A stretch of DNA of 47,000 nucleotides from NCBI GenBank assembly GCA_905221605.1, contig CAJNDS010002001.1, positions 1,193,001 through 1,240,000 on the forward strand, given 5' to 3'. A program made the translations under genes and the position numbers. The stretch is from Symbiodinium natans (lineage: Eukaryota > Sar > Dinophyceae > Suessiales > Symbiodiniaceae). The notes beneath the pieces are model-generated. The model did no database searches. It had not been told where the DNA came from and worked only from the letters and a program-made list of their open reading frames with translations. How positions within the stretch are numbered: position 1 is the first letter of the stretch; every line of letters begins with the position of its first letter. Positions 45,020-47,000 of the stretch are shown here, one piece after another.

Positions 45020-45380
45020 TTGTTTGCGGGAGAGGAACAAGTTGATTGAAGGCCTGCTTTGCCAGAAGAAGTCGAGCAGTATTGCACGTGTCCTGCGCAG
45101 GTGTTCAAGCACAGATTGACAATGCCAATCAGCAGCTGAAGAGAGTGTGGCCCCAAGAAAAAGCCATGGCGACGCATGTTCGGCAGCAGAAATTCTGCAA
45201 AAGTGCTGCAGGATTGCCTCCACAGCCGCTCAAAGTGCATGTCTCTGCTGCATGATTCTGAGAGGCCAGATGAGCCATGTAGCGCTAGCATCAGTGAAGC
45301 TGTATCATCCTTTGTTTCAGAAGGTTGCAGACATGCCGCCAAGCCTTCGCCTTCTGGGCAGCCGTTGCGGGTTTCTTAAT
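45020..45380 (+). CDS. candidate exons, charged helical protein, unrecognised
   Basis: After 'gctccaag', 45020-45103 reads 'DCLRERNKLIEGLLCQKKSS' then 'SIARVLRR', followed by a GT donor-like site ('cgcag|gtgttc'). 45176-45379 reads 'SRNSAKVLQDCLHSRSK' and 'DEPCSASISEAVSSFVSEG' to a stop. An overlapping frame ('VQAQIDNANQQLKRVWPQ', 45100-45160) could be the linking exon. The composition suggests a coiled coil. No family is recognised, and the gene may extend to the right. Confidence 0.35.
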
Positions 45381-45399
45381 GTATGGCGCCGGCGATGTT

Positions 45400-46850
45400 G
45401 TGTTTGGAGTGGCAGCTGTTCAATGAAGTGCCCACATCCAGGCTGCAATGGAAATCGAACGAGGCAGCCACATGAAGCTTCACGCGCCAGCCTCGATCTA
45501 GCTGTTGCACAGCCAGGCCAGGTAGCTGGCGCTCCGAGGTTCTTTTCAACCGGAGTACGGTCGAGGGCTTCTTTCGCGTTTGGGCAGCAGTCTGTAAGAG
45601 GCACTGGGGCTCAAATCAAGCTCAAACGAAGGGCACAAGATGCAGCCTTGCAAGCCTGACCAGGCAAAGCTTCGCATCGGCTCATGGCCCTTGTGGCCGC
45701 ACCTGCATGATTTCCAGGTCGTTTCCATCTTCCAGCCTTTCTTGCTGCTCGCGTTGGGAGTCTGCTTTTCATTTCAGCAGTGTTTTGTTTCTGTAAAAAA
45801 AGAGACGCGATCATTGGAAGTCGGGCGTAGGCAGAATGCATGGTCGCGTAGGTCCGCAAAGGTTGGTGCATACGAATGCACGGCAAATACTGCATGAATA
45901 GAAACACCTTTGCGGAAGGGTGCGAGGGCGCAGTACCCATCATTAGATGTGACAGGCCTTCACAAGTCATGTTGCATCCCATTTTGCCGAGCAGCGCCCG
46001 GCAGTTTGGACTTCCAGGCCGAGTGGAGACCATCTCCGAGCGAGTGCTTCTAGCAGCCTCTTCCAGGCGAACTTTGTCGTTTGATGTTTACGGACCCCCT
46101 GAGCAACTGCCGGAACGCATGCTCCCTTGAAAGAAGGACAAATAGAAACGAATAGATGAATTTGATTGAACTTGGAATCCCGGCAAGCCGATATGCCAAA
46201 CGAGAAACTTCAAGAACCCCCAACTTCAAAAAGATGAAGTGCACTGAGCCGATGCTGCCTATCCAGTATCCACAAACGAGCTTTCTGCTTGCTTTGGGTC
46301 TACTGGTCCACTGGTTGAAACGTTGTCTGGCCAATAGCCGCGGCAGTCAATATCCGTCTCGGCATCGTGATAAGTTGTACAATGCAGAAAAACCGACTGT
46401 GAACATTAGAACTTGGCCCGGGCAGGTTGAGAATCATGTTCGTGCTGTGGCGCTGGAAGCTCGGATGGATTGGCCCTGGACCATGCTTGCAACATACGCT
46501 TAACAGCAACTCCCTCGGTTTCTGCAAACTCGGAATCCGTTTCTTTGCTCATGAGAAGGCATGGCCGCCGAACTGGAAGCTGTTGCCAGCAAGGCGATGC
46601 CGAAGGCAAAGAGTTTTTTGAAATGCATGATTCTGGCCTTGAGCTGACGTTGGGGGCGTGGTGGCAAAGTTTCTGCAGGACCTTGCCGAAGTTACCATCC
46701 TGCAAGCCCGAGCCAAGCTCCCAGTCATGTCCAGAGTCCAGAGTCGCGGGCCAACAATAACAAGTCCTTGATCACTGGATAGATGGCGAATGCCAAGCAC
46801 ACGAATAGCCTTTTTTCCCCACCCTCGATGTGGGGTTGTTAGAGTTTAAG
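45400..46850 (+). other. weak open frames, no gene assigned
   Basis: Frames at 45876-46130 ('AEGCEGAVPIIRCDRPSQVM') and 46156-46503 (115 codons from an ATG, with a hydrophobic 'TSFLLALGLLVHWL') are the best in this stretch. Neither has motifs or paired splice sites strong enough to call. Minus-strand frames of similar length overlap them. Confidence 0.25.
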
Positions 46851-46854
46851 CTCA

Positions 46855-47000
46855 ACCCTTCTCCTCGCCCGGAGCTCTTCTCCTCGCCCAAAACTCTTCT
46901 CCTCGCCCAGTCTACTCCTCGCTCATCCCTGGAGTGCCCAACCCCAGTGTCTCCGGAGTGCCCAACCCCAGAGTCTCCCAGAGTCTGCCTGGAGTGCCCA
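46855..47000. repeat. C/T-rich tandem repeats at the right edge
   Basis: Two arrays abut. Three copies of about 19 bp built on 'cttctcctcgccc' lie at 46858-46915. About three copies of a ~25-bp unit 'ggagtgcccaaccccagagtc' run to the end of the window and probably beyond it. Confidence 0.85.

Noticed and set aside
1-47000. Relict dinoflagellate spliced-leader sequences, tRNA or 5S/snRNA genes
   Set aside because: I looked for them by eye and found no convincing match. A profile search would be needed to exclude them.

Overview
The window looks like nuclear DNA of a dinoflagellate, most likely a symbiodiniacean-type genome. This rests on gene structure, not on a database match. Recognisable genes are broken into many short exons separated by introns as short as 30-100 nt. 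The intron donors are a mixture of GT, GC and GA, all paired with AG acceptors, and most junctions sit in an AG|G context on both sides. That donor mixture is a known peculiarity of dinoflagellate nuclear genes. Every confidently recognised gene lies on the + strand, which fits the long unidirectional gene arrays known in this group. No bacterial operon features, CRISPR array, rRNA or tRNA gene was seen.

Layout: about 0-5 kb is repeat-flavoured DNA with weak exon candidates (3.4-4.7 kb the best). A small HAD-type phosphatase-like protein (Swiss-army-knife RNA-repair HAD group) is at 5.64-6.32 kb. Fragments of a ribosomal protein uL18 gene lie at 9.4-10.4 kb, followed by an unrecognised 3' exon near 11.1 kb. 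A many-exon coiled-coil protein covers 12.1-16.2 kb, with a 52-G homopolymer in one of its introns. From 16.5 to 20.5 kb I find only weak open stretches and repeats. A calcium-dependent protein kinase (kinase domain then EF-hands) is reconstructed in at least 17 exons from 20.56 to 26.23 kb. 26-33.8 kb holds unrecognised exon candidates and several repeat arrays, including a degenerate TTTAGGG-like satellite at 31.8-32.35 kb. A large DEAD/DEAH helicase of the DUF3516 family occupies 33.9-37.4 kb and has only one intron in its coding part. 38.2-39.6 kb holds weak exon candidates. A glycoside hydrolase family 1 beta-glucosidase in about 21 exons runs from 39.65 to 44.67 kb. The rest (44.7-47 kb) has unrecognised exon candidates and ends in a 24-30 bp repeat.

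Functionally the genes are unrelated housekeeping and signalling genes: translation, RNA helicase/RNA repair, calcium signalling and sugar hydrolysis. They are neighbours in a co-oriented array, not a pathway. I found no self-evident new multi-gene system. The most unusual signal is the splicing architecture: three donor classes alternating within single genes, a 16-nt exon beside the catalytic acid/base codon of the beta-glucosidase (that codon itself split by an intron), a 21-nt EF-hand exon, and apparent introns of only 32-61 nt. All exon joins were made by eye from reading frame and family motifs, and RNA evidence is needed to confirm them.
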